This document shows positions 38,936-50,325 of a stretch of DNA of 64,000 bases, one piece after another (within the stretch, counting starts at the first letter, position 1; each line of letters opens with the position of its first letter). The DNA lies in contig NZ_BSFI01000006.1 in the NCBI RefSeq assembly GCF_027922265.1, positions 154,478 to 218,477 on the forward strand, in the 5' to 3' direction. The notes under the pieces are model-generated. The model was not told the origin of the DNA. It worked only from the letters and a program-made list of their open reading frames with translations, and did no database searches. A program made the position numbers and the translations under genes. The DNA is from Hansschlegelia plantiphila. Lineage in GTDB: Bacteria > Pseudomonadota > Alphaproteobacteria > Rhizobiales > Methylopilaceae.

Positions 38936-41421
38936 CGCTGACGCCGCGCCTCCCCTCCGCTCGTCTCCGGCGCTCCGTTCTCACCGCGCTGCTGCTCGCC
39001 TCGACCGCGCTTGTCGCGACGGCGAACGCCGCGAACGTCGACAACGGCTCCCTCGTCCCGCCGAAACCCGACTCGATGAAGCATCACGGCCCGTCTTCGG
39101 CCGTCGGCCCCGGCGTCAAGGACGAGGGCAAGAAGCGCGATCCCAACGCGCGCATGCTCATGGAGGCCAAGCAGCTCGTCTACGACTACGACAAGGAGAT
39201 CGTGACCGCGGTCGACGGCGTCGACATCTATTACGACGGCCGCGCGCTGCAGGCCGACCGCGTCTCGTACGATCAGAAGGCGAACCGGGTCCACGCCTAC
39301 GGCCACGTCAAGATGACGGAGCGCAACGGCGACATCGTCTATGGCGACGAGATGGACGTGACCGACGACTTCCGCGACGGCTTCATCTCTCCGCTTCAGG
39401 TCGAGACCACCGAGCGCACGCGTTTCGCCGCGGCCAAGGGCCGGCGCGAGAACGGCGAGGTCATGGTGTTCGACCGCGGCGTCTACACCGCCTGCGAGCC
39501 GTGCCGGAACAACCCCGAAAAGCCGCCGCTCTGGCAGATCAAGTCCAAGCGCATCATCTGGCGCCAGGACGAGAAGACGATCTACTACGAGAACGCGACC
39601 TTCGAGCTCTACGGCCATCCGATCGCCTGGCTGCCGTTCTTCTCGAGCCCCGACCCGTCGGTGAAGCGCAAGTCCGGCGTCCTCGGCCCGAACCTCGTAA
39701 AGTCGTCCGACGTCGGCTACGGCGTCGAGGTTCCGTATTTCTGGGTGCTGTCGCCGACCTCTGACCTGACGCTCGCCCCGCTCTTCACGCAGAAGCAGGG
39801 CGTGATGCTGAAGGGCGAGTACCGCCAGCAGCTGATCGACGGCGCCTATTCGATCCGCGCCGCCGGCATACACCAGCTCGACTCCGACCGGTTCAACGAC
39901 AAGGTTCCGGCGGGCCGGACCGACGCCGGCCTGACGATCGGCCCAGGCGACAAGGACGACCGCTGGGCGGTCTCCACCAAGGGCCAGTTCGACATCAACG
40001 AGAAATGGTCCTGGGGCTGGGACATCAACGCCGTGTCGGACAAATGGGTCCGCGGCGACTACGACCTCTGGGGACCGCGCGACGTCGCGACCTCGACGCT
40101 TTACCTGACGGGCCAGGGCGACCGCAGCTATTTCGAGCTGCGCGGCTACTCGTTCTACGGCATGACGCGCTACGACCGGCAGGATCGCCTGCCCTGGGTC
40201 GCGCCGGTGCTCGACTACAATTACACGCTCGAGGATCCGGTCGCGGGCGGCCAGCTGTCGTTCGACATCAACGCGACCAACATCTACCGCTCGGAAAGCG
40301 ACTACGCGCACGACCGCACGCGGCTTCAGCCGCGGCCCGACAACGCGCTGATCGGGGCCGCGGGAACCTACAGCCGCATCTCCGGCGACATCGACTGGAA
40401 GCGCCGCTTCATCGATCCGATCGGCCAGGTCTGGACGCCGTTCGCCTTCGCGCGCGGCGACCTGATCTACACCAAGCCCGACTACGATTCCTCGATGCCG
40501 GCCTTCCTCGACCATGAGCAGGACGTGGTCCTGCGCGGCATGGCGGGCGTGGGCGTCGAATACCGCTATCCGTTCATAGCCCGCACCGAAAACGCGACCC
40601 ATCAGATCGAGCCGATCGCGCAGCTCATCCTGCGGCCGAACGAGTCGAGCGTCGGCAAGCTGCCGAACGAGGACGCGCAGAGCCTGATGTACGACGACAC
40701 GACGCTGTTCTCGTGGAACAAGTTCTCGGGCTACGACCGGATCGAAGGCGGCAGCCGCGCGAATGTCGGCGCGCAGTACACAGTGACGACCGACAGCGGC
40801 GCGAGCGCGAGCGCCATCGTCGGCCAGTCCTTCGCGCTGTTCGGCAAGAATTCCTTCCGCGAGCTCGACCCGACCCAGATCGGCCCGGATTCCGGTCTGG
40901 AGAGCGCGCGCTCCGACTATGTCGGCGGCGTCACGCTGGTCCCGAACGAGAACTTCTCGGTCTCGGGGCATTTGCGGCTCGACGAGAACAGCTTCGCACT
41001 GCGCATGGCCGAGGTCGAGGGCCGCGCGACCTTCGAGCGGTTCCAGGCGAACCTCGTCTATGGCCGCTACGAGAAGGCGCCGCTGCAGGGCTACGACTAC
41101 GTCCGCGAAGGCGTGCTGGCCGGCGCTCGGGTGTTCCTCACCAAGGAATTCTACGTCGAGGGCGGCGCACGCTACAATTTCGAGCGGGACACCTTCGACC
41201 GCACGCAGATCGGCTTCGGCCTGAACGACATCATGCAGTGCCTGTCGTTCAACTTCACCTACATCCGGCAGATCGACAACAGCGCCGATTCGGTCAGCCT
41301 TTCGCAGGTCGACAACAAATTTCTCGTGAAGCTCGACTTCCGGACTCTCGGCTCCGTCGGACTGTCGACCAGCTCGAAGTCCAACGTCGATCCCGACATG
41401 TTCGGCTCCACGACGAACTGA
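38932..41421 (+). CDS. lptD: LPS-assembly protein LptD
   Basis: Outer-membrane protein that, with LptE, inserts lipopolysaccharide into the outer leaflet, 829 residues. The signal peptide ends near ATANAA (about residue 31). An OstA/LptA-like domain follows (about 75-190: KQLVYDYDKEIVTAVDGVDI, RVHAYGHVKMTERNGDI), then a beta-barrel of alternating aromatic and polar strands ending in a short C-terminal strand region. A CEPC pair lies near residue 190. ATG 38932 follows GGGAGG and overlaps the residual lptG stop. Confidence 0.95.
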   Translation: MTLTPRLPSARLRRSVLTALLLASTALVATANAANVDNGSLVPPKPDSMKHHGPSSAVGPGVKDEGKKRDPNARMLMEAKQLVYDYDKEIVTAVDGVDIYYDGRALQADRVSYDQKANRVHAYGHVKMTERNGDIVYGDEMDVTDDFRDGFISPLQVETTERTRFAAAKGRRENGEVMVFDRGVYTACEPCRNNPEKPPLWQIKSKRIIWRQDEKTIYYENATFELYGHPIAWLPFFSSPDPSVKRKSGVLGPNLVKSSDVGYGVEVPYFWVLSPTSDLTLAPLFTQKQGVMLKGEYRQQLIDGAYSIRAAGIHQLDSDRFNDKVPAGRTDAGLTIGPGDKDDRWAVSTKGQFDINEKWSWGWDINAVSDKWVRGDYDLWGPRDVATSTLYLTGQGDRSYFELRGYSFYGMTRYDRQDRLPWVAPVLDYNYTLEDPVAGGQLSFDINATNIYRSESDYAHDRTRLQPRPDNALIGAAGTYSRISGDIDWKRRFIDPIGQVWTPFAFARGDLIYTKPDYDSSMPAFLDHEQDVVLRGMAGVGVEYRYPFIARTENATHQIEPIAQLILRPNESSVGKLPNEDAQSLMYDDTTLFSWNKFSGYDRIEGGSRANVGAQYTVTTDSGASASAIVGQSFALFGKNSFRELDPTQIGPDSGLESARSDYVGGVTLVPNENFSVSGHLRLDENSFALRMAEVEGRATFERFQANLVYGRYEKAPLQGYDYVREGVLAGARVFLTKEFYVEGGARYNFERDTFDRTQIGFGLNDIMQCLSFNFTYIRQIDNSADSVSLSQVDNKFLVKLDFRTLGSVGLSTSSKSNVDPDMFGSTTN

Positions 41422-41520
41422 CCAGCGGCTTCCGCCGATGTTGACGGGGCGCGGGAGAACGCTGAAAAAAAACGCCCCGAGCGCCGCCTTCGACTCAAGC
41501 GGCCAACCTATGGGAATCTG

Positions 41521-42435
41521 ATGTCGCGTCTCCGGCTCGTCCCCTTCGCCCTCGCGGCCGCCGCCGCGCTGCTCGTCCATCCGGCGCCCGCGGCCGCGCA
41601 GTCGATCGCCGTCGTCGTGAACGGCCAGCCGATCCTGAGCAGCGAGGTGCAGGCCCGCCTCGCGCTGCTGCGGCTCCAGAGCGGCGGCAAGGGCGGCACC
41701 GTGCAGGCCGCGCAGGACGAGCTGATCGACGAGAAGCTCAAGGTGACGGAGGCGACGCGCTACGGCATGGCGGCGAACCCGGCGCAGGTCGACGCGGCTT
41801 TCGCCTCGATCGCCCAGCGCACCAAGCTGACCCCGGAACAGTTCGCCAAGGCGATCGGCCAGCGCGGCGTGAGCGCCCAGACGCTGAAGAGCCGGATCGG
41901 CGCCGAGATGGCGTGGGCGCTGCTCGTCCGGCGCAAATACGCAGGCCAGATCGCCTCGAACGACCGCAACGCCGCGGCCTCCGCGGCGAACGCCGGTCAG
42001 GCTAGCAACAAGGCGGTGCAGTACACGCTGCGCCAGGTGGTGTTCGTGCTGCCGAAGAAGGCGACCGACGCGCAGGCGACCCAGCGCCGCGCCGAGGCGG
42101 TCGCCGCCAGGGGCCGATTCCCCGGCTGTGACGGCGCGGTGGCGTTCGCCGCCGCCCTGCGCGACGTCGCGGTGAAGGAGCCGGTGGTGCGCTCGAGCGG
42201 CGCCCTCGGCAAGGATCTCGCCGACATCCTCAGCAAGGTGAAGATCGGCGGCCTGACCGATCCGCAGCGCACCGACGACGGCTTCGAGATGATCGCGGTC
42301 TGCGAGCGCAAGGACATCGCCGACGACAGCGCGTTCCGCGCGCAGAGCGAGGACGACGGCGGCAAGCAGCTGCAGGCGAAGGCCGAGCAATACCTCGCCC
42401 AGCTCCGTTCGCGGGCGATCATCGAGCGCCGCTGA
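41521..42435 (+). CDS. surA: SurA-like periplasmic chaperone
   Basis: Exported chaperone for outer-membrane proteins, 304 residues. The signal peptide ends at AAAQ (about residue 27) and is followed by the SurA N-terminal domain (SIAVVVNGQPILSSEVQARL, DELIDEKLKVTEA). The central part contains one weak PPIase-like region (RQVVFVLPKKATDAQA), so isomerase activity is doubtful. The order lptD-surA-pdxA-rsmA supports the call. The pdxA start is 2 bases after its stop. Confidence 0.87.
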   Translation: MSRLRLVPFALAAAAALLVHPAPAAAQSIAVVVNGQPILSSEVQARLALLRLQSGGKGGTVQAAQDELIDEKLKVTEATRYGMAANPAQVDAAFASIAQRTKLTPEQFAKAIGQRGVSAQTLKSRIGAEMAWALLVRRKYAGQIASNDRNAAASAANAGQASNKAVQYTLRQVVFVLPKKATDAQATQRRAEAVAARGRFPGCDGAVAFAAALRDVAVKEPVVRSSGALGKDLADILSKVKIGGLTDPQRTDDGFEMIAVCERKDIADDSAFRAQSEDDGGKQLQAKAEQYLAQLRSRAIIERR

Positions 42436-42437
42436 CG

Positions 42438-43466
42438 ATGGCCGGCGAGGACCGCCCCGTGCGGCCTCTCGCCTTGTCGATGGGCGAACCGGCCGGGATC
42501 GGTCCGGAGCTCGCCCTCGCCCTGTGGGCGAACCGGAAGACCAGCGGGCTGCTCCCCTTCGTCGCGATCGGCGATCCGGCCGTGTTCGCGGCGCGCGCCA
42601 GGACCATCGGGATCGACGCCGAGATCGTCGAGGCGGACGCCGAGTCGGCCGGTCCGCTGTTCGCCGAGCGCTTCCCGGTCATGGCGGTCGGCGGCCGCTG
42701 CCGGGCCGAGCCCGGCCATCCCTCGACGGACGACGCCGAGACCGTCATCGGCGCGATCCAGACCGGCGTCGAGCTGGTCCATGACGGCCGCTGCTCGGCG
42801 CTCGTGACGCTGCCGATCGCCAAGGCTCCGCTGGTCGAGGCCGGATTCCCCTTCCCCGGCCACACCGAATATCTCGGCGCGCTCGCCGAGTCGCTGTGGG
42901 GCGCGCCTGCGCGCGCCGTGATGCTGCTGTGGGCCGAGGAGATCGCCGTCGTTCCCGTGACCGTCCATATCCCGCTCCGCGAAGCCCCGATCCGGCTGAC
43001 GGAGGACGACATCGTGGAGACCGGCCGCATCGTCGCGCGCGACCTTCACCGGCGCTTCCGCATCGAGAGCCCGCGGCTCGCGGTCGCCGGCCTCAATCCG
43101 CATGCGGGCGAGCAGGGCGTGCTCGGCCGCGAGGACGAGGAGATCGTCGCCCCCGCCGTCCGCCGCCTGAAGGCCGACGGCATCCTCGCGACCGGCCCAC
43201 ATCCGGCCGACACCATGTTCCACGCGGCCGCCCGCGCCCGCTACGACGTCGCGCTCGCGATGTATCACGACCAGGCGCTGATCCCGGTGAAGACGCTGGC
43301 GTTCGACCGGGCGGTCAACGTCACGCTCGGCCTGCCCTTCGTGCGGACGTCGCCCGACCACGGCACGGCCTTCGACATCGCCGGGACCGGCTCGGGCGAT
43401 CCGGCGAGCCTGTTGGCGGCGCTGACCCTCGCGGCCAGGCTCGCGCGCGAACCCGAACTCGCATGA
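42438..43466 (+). CDS. pdxA: 4-hydroxythreonine-4-phosphate dehydrogenase
   Basis: NAD-dependent enzyme of pyridoxal 5'-phosphate synthesis, 342 residues. The motifs [22 protein letters not shown] and AGLNPHAGE are typical, as is the late [14 protein letters not shown] with metal-binding His. The stop overlaps the rsmA start (ATGA). Confidence 0.96.
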   Translation: MAGEDRPVRPLALSMGEPAGIGPELALALWANRKTSGLLPFVAIGDPAVFAARARTIGIDAEIVEADAESAGPLFAERFPVMAVGGRCRAEPGHPSTDDAETVIGAIQTGVELVHDGRCSALVTLPIAKAPLVEAGFPFPGHTEYLGALAESLWGAPARAVMLLWAEEIAVVPVTVHIPLREAPIRLTEDDIVETGRIVARDLHRRFRIESPRLAVAGLNPHAGEQGVLGREDEEIVAPAVRRLKADGILATGPHPADTMFHAAARARYDVALAMYHDQALIPVKTLAFDRAVNVTLGLPFVRTSPDHGTAFDIAGTGSGDPASLLAALTLAARLAREPELA

Positions 43467-44308
43467 GCCCCGTCGACGACCTGCCGCCGCTGCGCGACGT
43501 CATCCGGCGGCACGAGCTCGCGGCGAAGAAATCGCTCGGCCAGAACTTCCTGCTCGACCTCAACCTGACCTCCCGCATCGCCCGCGCCGGCGGCAGGCTG
43601 GAGGGGGTGACGGTGATCGAGGTCGGACCGGGCCCCGGCGGCCTCACCCGCGCGCTGCTCGCGGAGGGCGCGAAGAAAGTGATCGCGATCGAGAAGGATT
43701 CCCGCGCCCTCGGCGCGCTCGCCGAGATCGCCGCGCGCTATCCCGGCCGGCTCGACGTGGTCGAGGGCGACGCGCTCGAGATCGACACGGGCAAGCTCGC
43801 GGGCGACGCCCCGGCGCGGGTGATCGCCAACCTCCCCTACAACATCGCGACCCCGCTGCTGCTCGGCTGGGTCGCGAACGACCGCTGGCCGCCGTGGTGG
43901 GACGGGCTGACGCTGATGTTCCAGCGCGAGGTCGCCGAGCGCATCGTCGCGGCGCCGGGCTCCGAGGCCTATGGCCGCCTCGCGGTGATGTGCGGCTGGC
44001 GCTGCGAGGCGAAGATCGCCTTCGACGTGCGCCCGGAGGCCTTCACCCCGGCGCCCAAGGTGACGTCGTCGGTCGTCCGCCTGATCCCGCGCGAGACCCC
44101 GCTCCCCTGCCCCGTGCGTGATCTGGAAGCCGTGACGCAGGCCGCCTTCGGCCAGCGCCGGAAGATGCTGCGTCAGAGCCTGAAGAGCCTCGGCGACGCC
44201 GCCGCGCTGCTTGAGGCCACAGGCATCGAGCCGACGAGGCGGGCGGAGGAGATTCCGGTCGAGGGCTTCGTGGCGCTCGCCCGCGCGGTGGCCGCAGCGC
44301 GGGGTTAG
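43463..44308 (+). CDS. rsmA: 16S rRNA (adenine1518-N6/adenine1519-N6) dimethyltransferase
   Basis: KsgA/RsmA, which dimethylates two adjacent adenines near the 3' end of 16S rRNA, 281 residues. [11 protein letters not shown] opens the fold, [15 protein letters not shown] is the SAM site and the catalytic NLPYNI motif is present. The C-terminal [15 protein letters not shown] is family-typical. It starts inside the pdxA stop, so coupled translation is likely. Confidence 0.96.
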   Translation: MSPVDDLPPLRDVIRRHELAAKKSLGQNFLLDLNLTSRIARAGGRLEGVTVIEVGPGPGGLTRALLAEGAKKVIAIEKDSRALGALAEIAARYPGRLDVVEGDALEIDTGKLAGDAPARVIANLPYNIATPLLLGWVANDRWPPWWDGLTLMFQREVAERIVAAPGSEAYGRLAVMCGWRCEAKIAFDVRPEAFTPAPKVTSSVVRLIPRETPLPCPVRDLEAVTQAAFGQRRKMLRQSLKSLGDAAALLEATGIEPTRRAEEIPVEGFVALARAVAAARG

Positions 44309-44333
44309 GACGCGCTGGGATGCCCACCACAGC

Positions 44334-44436
44334 GTCATTCCGGCCGAAGCGCCGGAATCCTGACGCGCAACGGCTCGCGAGGTCCTGCGCCGTCGGCGCG
44401 TCTGGATCCCGGGACAAGCCCGGGATGACGGCGGCG
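44334..44436. repeat. Palindromic intergenic element, type A variant
   Basis: The left arm is the type A sequence (GTCATTCCGGCC...GCGCCGGAATCC). The right half is a variant hairpin, GATCCCGGGACAAGCCCGGGATGACGG. It sits between the converging rsmA and gmk genes and may stop both transcripts. Confidence 0.75.
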
Positions 44437-44478
44437 GTTAAGCCGTTACGGGAAAGCACGCAATCCCTGCAGGCCGCG

Positions 44479-45150
44479 TCAGAACCCCGCCAGCTCCTTC
44501 ACCAGCCCGTCCGCGAACTCGGTGATCGCCGGGCGCCGCACGCGGCGGATGCGTTCGGCGTGCAGCACGGCGCGGATCTCGTTCAGACAGCGCTCGAAAT
44601 CGTCGTTGATCACCGCGTAGTCGTATTCGTCGATATGCCCGATCTCGACCGCGGCGTTGCGCAGGCGGCGCGTGATCACCTCCGCCGAATCCTCGGCCCG
44701 GCGCTCCAGTCGCGAGCGCAGCTCGGCGGCGGAGGGCGGCAGCACGAACACGGTCGCGACGTCTGCGCGCATGGTCTCGCAGACCTGCTTGGTGCCCTGC
44801 CAGTCGATGTCGAACAGCACGTCGCGGCCTTCCGCCAGCGCCTGCTCCACCGGCTCGCGCGGCGTGCCGTAGCAGTTGCCGTGGACCTCCGCCCATTCCA
44901 GCAGCTCGCCGGCGGCCTTCATAGCGTCGAACTCGCGCTGCTTCATGAACCGGTAGTGCACGCCGTCCGCCTCGCTCGGCCGCTTGGCGCGGGTGGTGGC
45001 CGAGATCGACAGCGTGATGTCGGGGTCGGTGTCCAGCAGCGCGCGCGTCAGCGTCGACTTTCCCGCCCCGGACGGCGAGGACAGGATCAGCAGCACGCCG
45101 CGGCGGGCGAGCGCGGGGGTCTGCTCGACAGGGGTCGTCATCGCGCTCAT
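44479..45150 (-). CDS. gmk: Guanylate kinase
   Basis: Phosphorylates GMP to GDP with ATP, 223 residues. The P-loop SSPSGAGKSTLTRAL is near residues 24-38, and the GMP-binding region has SISATTRAKRPSEADG and YRFMKQREFD. The start at 45150 overlaps the yicC stop (ATGA); an ATG three codons later is the alternative. Confidence 0.96.
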   Translation of the reverse strand: MSAMTTPVEQTPALARRGVLLILSSPSGAGKSTLTRALLDTDPDITLSISATTRAKRPSEADGVHYRFMKQREFDAMKAAGELLEWAEVHGNCYGTPREPVEQALAEGRDVLFDIDWQGTKQVCETMRADVATVFVLPPSAAELRSRLERRAEDSAEVITRRLRNAAVEIGHIDEYDYAVINDDFERCLNEIRAVLHAERIRRVRRPAITEFADGLVKELAGF

Positions 45151-46037
45151 TCGACGTTCGCCACCTGCTCGCGGAATTGCTCGACCACCGCCTTGAGCTC
45201 CAGGCCGATGGTCGTCAGCGAACGATCGTTCGACTTCGCGCACAGCGTGTTCGCCTCGCGACTGAACTCCTGCGAGAGAAAGTCCAGCCGGCGGCCGACG
45301 CCCGCCCCCTCTGCGATCAGCGCGCGGGCGGCCTCCACATGGGCGTTCAGCCGATCGATCTCCTCGCGCACGTCGGCGCGGGTCGCAAGCAGCGCCGCCT
45401 CCTGGTGCAGGCGGTCTGGGTCGAGCGCGACGCCCGTCCCGACCAGCGCCGCGATCTGCTCGGTGAGCTTCCGGCGCACCGCTTCCGGCGACCGCGCCGG
45501 GCATGCGTCGGCGCGCGCCGTGAGCTCGGCGATTGAGGAGATCCGTTCGCCGAGCAGCGCCTCCAGCGCCGCGCCTTCGGCCTCGCGGGCGACGAGCAGA
45601 GCATCGACGGCGCGCGAGAAATCGGCGACCACCGCCGCCTCGAACGCCGCGCGCTCCTCGGCGCTCTCCTGCGCCTCGACGAACTCCACCACGCCGCGCT
45701 GCGCCAGAACGGCGTCGACCGAGGCGGGCGCAGCGCCCGGCATGCGCTCCGCGACCGCGGCCGCCGCAGCGAGCACGGCCGCAAGCGCGTCCTCGTTGAT
45801 CCTGACGGCGGTCTGGGTCGAGCGCCGGTCGACCGTCAGCGTCGCCTGGACGGCGCCGCGCCTGAGCCGCGCGGCGGCGGCGCTGCGCGCCGCCTGCTCG
45901 ATCGCGTCGCATCCCGGCGGCGTCCGAAGCCTGAGATCGAGCCCCTTGGAATTGACGCTTCGCAACTCCCACGCCCAACGCGCCTGGCCGGCTCCGCCGT
46001 CGACGCGCGCAAATCCGGTCATGCTGGCGAGAGGCAT
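45147..46037 (-). CDS. yicC: YicC family endoribonuclease
   Basis: YicC-type protein of 296 residues, a family shown to include RNA endonucleases. The N-terminal YicC domain begins LASMTGFARVDGGAGQARWAWELRSVNSKGLD (seen as two family blocks), and the C-terminal DUF1732 region ends with FLSQEFSREANTLCAKSND. It is coupled to gmk by a 4-base overlap, a widespread pair. Confidence 0.92.
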   Translation of the reverse strand: MPLASMTGFARVDGGAGQARWAWELRSVNSKGLDLRLRTPPGCDAIEQAARSAAAARLRRGAVQATLTVDRRSTQTAVRINEDALAAVLAAAAAVAERMPGAAPASVDAVLAQRGVVEFVEAQESAEERAAFEAAVVADFSRAVDALLVAREAEGAALEALLGERISSIAELTARADACPARSPEAVRRKLTEQIAALVGTGVALDPDRLHQEAALLATRADVREEIDRLNAHVEAARALIAEGAGVGRRLDFLSQEFSREANTLCAKSNDRSLTTIGLELKAVVEQFREQVANVE

Positions 46038-46140
46038 CTGGGGGCTCCGGGAGGCGGGGCGTTCCGTTTAACGGCTCACCGCTCTTTGCGGAAGAGCGGG
46101 CGCGCCCGTTCCCTCGAATGACAGCGGATGCGCCGGGCTT

Positions 46141-46955
46141 AGGTGGCGAGCCGGCCCACGACAGGCTGGCTCCGCCGACGACACCCCCGCCTCGTCATTC
46201 CGGCTGGAGCGAAGCGGAATGCCGGAATCCAGACGCGCGACGGCGCAGGACGGGGCTTCGACGGGTCCAGACATCCATTCAAACTCGCGCGTATGGATTC
46301 CGGCGCTTCGGCCGGAATGACGGCGTGGAGCCCTGTCCGTCGTCCTCCGGCCTGACCGGAGGACCCATGGTCGAGCGTAGCGCTCGACGCCCGGGATGGG
46401 TGGTCCGGTCAAGCCGGACCACGACAGGCTGCTCCGCCGACGACACCCCCGCCTCGTCATTCCGGCTGGAGCGAAGCGGAATGCCGGAATCCAGACGCGC
46501 GACGGCGCAGGACGTGGCTTCGACGGGTCCAGACATCCTTTCAAACTCGCGCGTATGGATTCCGGCGCTTCGGCCGGAATGACGGCGTGGAGCCCTCTCC
46601 GTCGTCCTCCGGCCTGACCGGAGGACCCATGGTCGAGCGTACCGCTCCACGCCCGGCATGGGTGGTCCGGTCAAGCCGGCCCACGACAGGCTGGCTCCGC
46701 CGACGAACACCCCCGCCTCGTCATTCCGGCTGGAGCGAAGCGGAATCCCGGAATCCAGACGCACGACGGCGCAGGACGTGGCTTCGACGGGTCCAGACAT
46801 CCTTTCAAACTCGCGCGTATGGATTCCGGCACTTCGGCCGGAATGACGGCGTGGAGCCCTCTCCGTCGTCCTCCGGCTTGACCGGAGGACCCATGTTCAG
46901 CGTAGCGCTCGACGCTCGGCATGGGTGGTCCGGTCGAGCCGGACCACGACGAGGT
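46141..46955. repeat. Tandem array of composite palindromic elements (about 3 units of 261-265 bp)
   Basis: The 976-base gap between yicC and mltG is mostly a direct repeat. Corresponding GTCATTCCGG positions at 46194, 46455 and 46720 give spacings of 261 and 265. Each unit alternates a type A palindrome (GTCATTCCGGC ... GCCGGAATGACGGC) with a type B pair (CCTCCGG-nnTGA-CCGGAGGACCCATG and GGTGGTCCGG-TCAAG-CCGGACCAC). The units are nearly identical, so expansion or gene conversion is recent. ORFs in it are repeat-encoded noise. Confidence 0.88.
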
Positions 46956-47013
46956 TTGTTCTGCGAACGAAGCGCATCCGGGCTCCGATTCTTCGGCGCG
47001 ACCTGCGTCGCCC

Positions 47014-48309
47014 CTACTGCGCGCTCTTGCGCCTGGACGGCTTGGGCGCGGCGCTCGACGTGGCGGGCGCTGCGGCCGCGTCGTCGTCGCCCGGCGTCTC
47101 CTGCGCCGCCTCGTCGGGCGCGAGCCGATCGGCCGGAGCGCCGCGCGTCCGTTCGATCTGACGCCATTTGGCGACATTTCTGTTGTGCTCGACCAGCGTC
47201 GGCGCGAAGGCGTGGCCGCCCGAGCCGTCCGCCACGAAATAGAGGTCCTTGGTGTCGGCGGGTCGTGCGGCGGCCTCGAGCGCGTCGCGCCCGGGATTGG
47301 CGATCGGCCCGGCCGGCAGCCCGGAAACCACATAGGTGTTGTAAGGCGTCCGTGAGGCGATGTCGGTGCGGTTCAGGCTTCGGCCGAGCGTGCCGCGCCC
47401 GCCGACGAGGCCGTAGACGATGGTGGGGTCCGACTGCAGCCGCATGCCTCGGGCGAGCCGGTTCGCGAACACCGCCGCGACCTGCGGCCGCTCGGAAGCC
47501 ACGCCCGTCTCCTTCTCCACCAGCGAGGCGAGCGTCACGAGATCGGCGGGGGTCTTGACCGCCGGAATCGGACGGCGGCCCGCCCAGATCTCCTCGAGCA
47601 GCTCCTTCTGGTGCTGCTGCATGCGCGCGATGATCTGCTGACGCGAGGCGCCGCGGGTGAACTTGTAGGTCTCGGGGAGCAACGAGCCCTCGGGCGGGAT
47701 CTCCTTGACCTCGCCGGTCAGCAAGGGCTGGTCCCGCAGCCGGTCCACGATCTGCAGGCTGGTCAGCCCCTCGGGGATCGTGACGGTGTATTCGATCGAC
47801 TTGCCCGACGCGATGATCTCCATCGCCTCGCGCATGCTGACATGCGCGGGAAAGGCGTATTCGCCATAGCGCAGCTTGTCGTTCGCGCCGTAGAACCGCA
47901 CGCCCATCTCGAACAGTTTCGGGTGGTCGATGACGCCGGCCTTGGCGAGATTCTCCGCGATGTCGCCGACGCCCTGATTGCGGGCGATCATCACCGTCGT
48001 GTCCTGCTGGAGCGGGCCCTCGCCGTCGAAGGTCAGCTTGCCGTAGAACAGCGCGCCGCCGATGCAGAACGCGACGAGCGTGAGGAAGGTGAAGACGCCG
48101 CTGACATAGCCGACGACCGCGCTGTCGCGGCGGCGGCGGCGCGGCGGAGACGCGGGCCCGTCCGAAGCGGCGGGCGCCTTGCCGGCCGGCGCGACGGGTT
48201 CTGGATTGGAGTGGATCAGCCGCGGCTTCGGCGGCGTCGCGCTCATGCGGGCGGCCATGTCGTCTGGACGCTCGGCGCCGGAGCCCGGTGAAGCATCCTT
48301 GGTCGACAA
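47014..48309 (-). CDS. mltG: Endolytic murein transglycosylase MltG
   Basis: Inner-membrane lytic transglycosylase that cuts nascent peptidoglycan, 431 residues. A cytoplasmic Pro/Arg-rich N-terminus is followed by one membrane helix (near VGYVSGVFTFLTLVAFCIGG), a LysM-like subdomain, and the YceG catalytic domain with the probable catalytic Glu in LASLVEKETG and the segments SDPTIVYGL and NTYVVSGLPAGPIANPG. A TTG at 48309 has AGGAAGG about 9 bases upstream and is the best start. It follows fabF. Confidence 0.94.
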   Translation of the reverse strand: MSTKDASPGSGAERPDDMAARMSATPPKPRLIHSNPEPVAPAGKAPAASDGPASPPRRRRRDSAVVGYVSGVFTFLTLVAFCIGGALFYGKLTFDGEGPLQQDTTVMIARNQGVGDIAENLAKAGVIDHPKLFEMGVRFYGANDKLRYGEYAFPAHVSMREAMEIIASGKSIEYTVTIPEGLTSLQIVDRLRDQPLLTGEVKEIPPEGSLLPETYKFTRGASRQQIIARMQQHQKELLEEIWAGRRPIPAVKTPADLVTLASLVEKETGVASERPQVAAVFANRLARGMRLQSDPTIVYGLVGGRGTLGRSLNRTDIASRTPYNTYVVSGLPAGPIANPGRDALEAAARPADTKDLYFVADGSGGHAFAPTLVEHNRNVAKWRQIERTRGAPADRLAPDEAAQETPGDDDAAAAPATSSAAPKPSRRKSAQ

Positions 48310-48451
48310 GGCCTGTACCCTTCCTGTCCTCGGCCCGTCTCGCGCGGGCCCTGGAGGCGCCGCGACGCCCTCGATTCGATGAGCCCCGACGGGGGCTCCT
48401 CCATCCGAACCTTACGCCCGATTATGGCGAAAGCGGACACGCGCCGGGGCG

Positions 48452-48488
48452 CTCGTCATCGTCCCGGCTCGCCGGACCGACGATGACG
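48452..48488. repeat. Short inverted repeat after fabF
   Basis: CGTCATCGTC / GACGATGACG arms with an inner CGGCTCGCCGG hairpin, 8 bases beyond the fabF stop and in the mltG leader. It could attenuate fabF readthrough into mltG. There is no T-run. Confidence 0.5.
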
Positions 48489-48495
48489 GCCCCGT

Positions 48496-49761
<1,266 letters not shown>

Positions 49762-49824
49762 GCCGCAACTCCCGCCAACTGATGCTCGCGCAGCGTCATG
49801 CCGTGTCGCCACGCCGTGCAAGCC

Positions 49825-50067
49825 TCAGGCCTGCGCGGCGTTCTTTTCGAGGAAGCGGGTGGCGTCGCCCACCGTCAGGATGGTCTCGGCGGCGTCGTCG
49901 GGAATCTCGCAGCCGAACTCCTCCTCGAACGCCATCACCAGCTCGACGGTGTCGAGGCTGTCCGCGCCGAGATCGTCGATGAAGCTGGCGTTCTCAGTGA
50001 CCTTGTCGGCGTCGACGCCGAGATGTTCGATGACGATCTTCTTCACGCGTTCGGCAATGTCGCTCAT
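49825..50067 (-). CDS. acpP: Acyl carrier protein
   Basis: Small acidic carrier of growing acyl chains, 80 residues from ATG 50067. The phosphopantetheine Ser is residue 37 in [15 protein letters not shown]. It lies between fabG (258-base gap) and fabF (63-base gap) in the canonical fabD-fabG-acpP-fabF order. The long upstream gap suggests an own promoter. Confidence 0.97.
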   Translation of the reverse strand: MSDIAERVKKIVIEHLGVDADKVTENASFIDDLGADSLDTVELVMAFEEEFGCEIPDDAAETILTVGDATRFLEKNAAQA

Positions 50068-50325
50068 CGTTCTCAATTCCTCGCTTGATCCGTTCGGAAG
50101 ATCGTTCCGCTGGACTTAGAGCCGACCGGACGAAGCGTCCAATCGGCGAATCTTCCGAGCGGGCTTTTTGAAGGCGCTACGCGGTCCGGGCAACGTTTTT
50201 CGTCCACGCCGCTCCGGGATCGTCTGAAGATATGGCTCGCGACCGAGCCTCTTCTCTCCTGGAAACCGCGGCTAACTAGCATGATCGGAAGGTCCGCGCC
50301 AGACGCGCCGACCCCTAGAAGCCGT

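Noticed and set aside
38803..42390. Open frame of 1195 codons on the minus strand
   Set aside because: It is antisense to lptD and surA, which have clear families. The product is Arg/Val/Asp-rich noise, as expected on the shadow strand of GC-rich genes.
46118..46846. Short ORFs in the yicC-mltG gap
   Set aside because: They repeat with the palindromic units on both strands and have no independent starts or families.
46141..46955. Possible CRISPR array
   Set aside because: The repeating unit is 261-265 bp, internally palindromic, with no 20-50 bp repeat/unique-spacer pattern and no cas genes.
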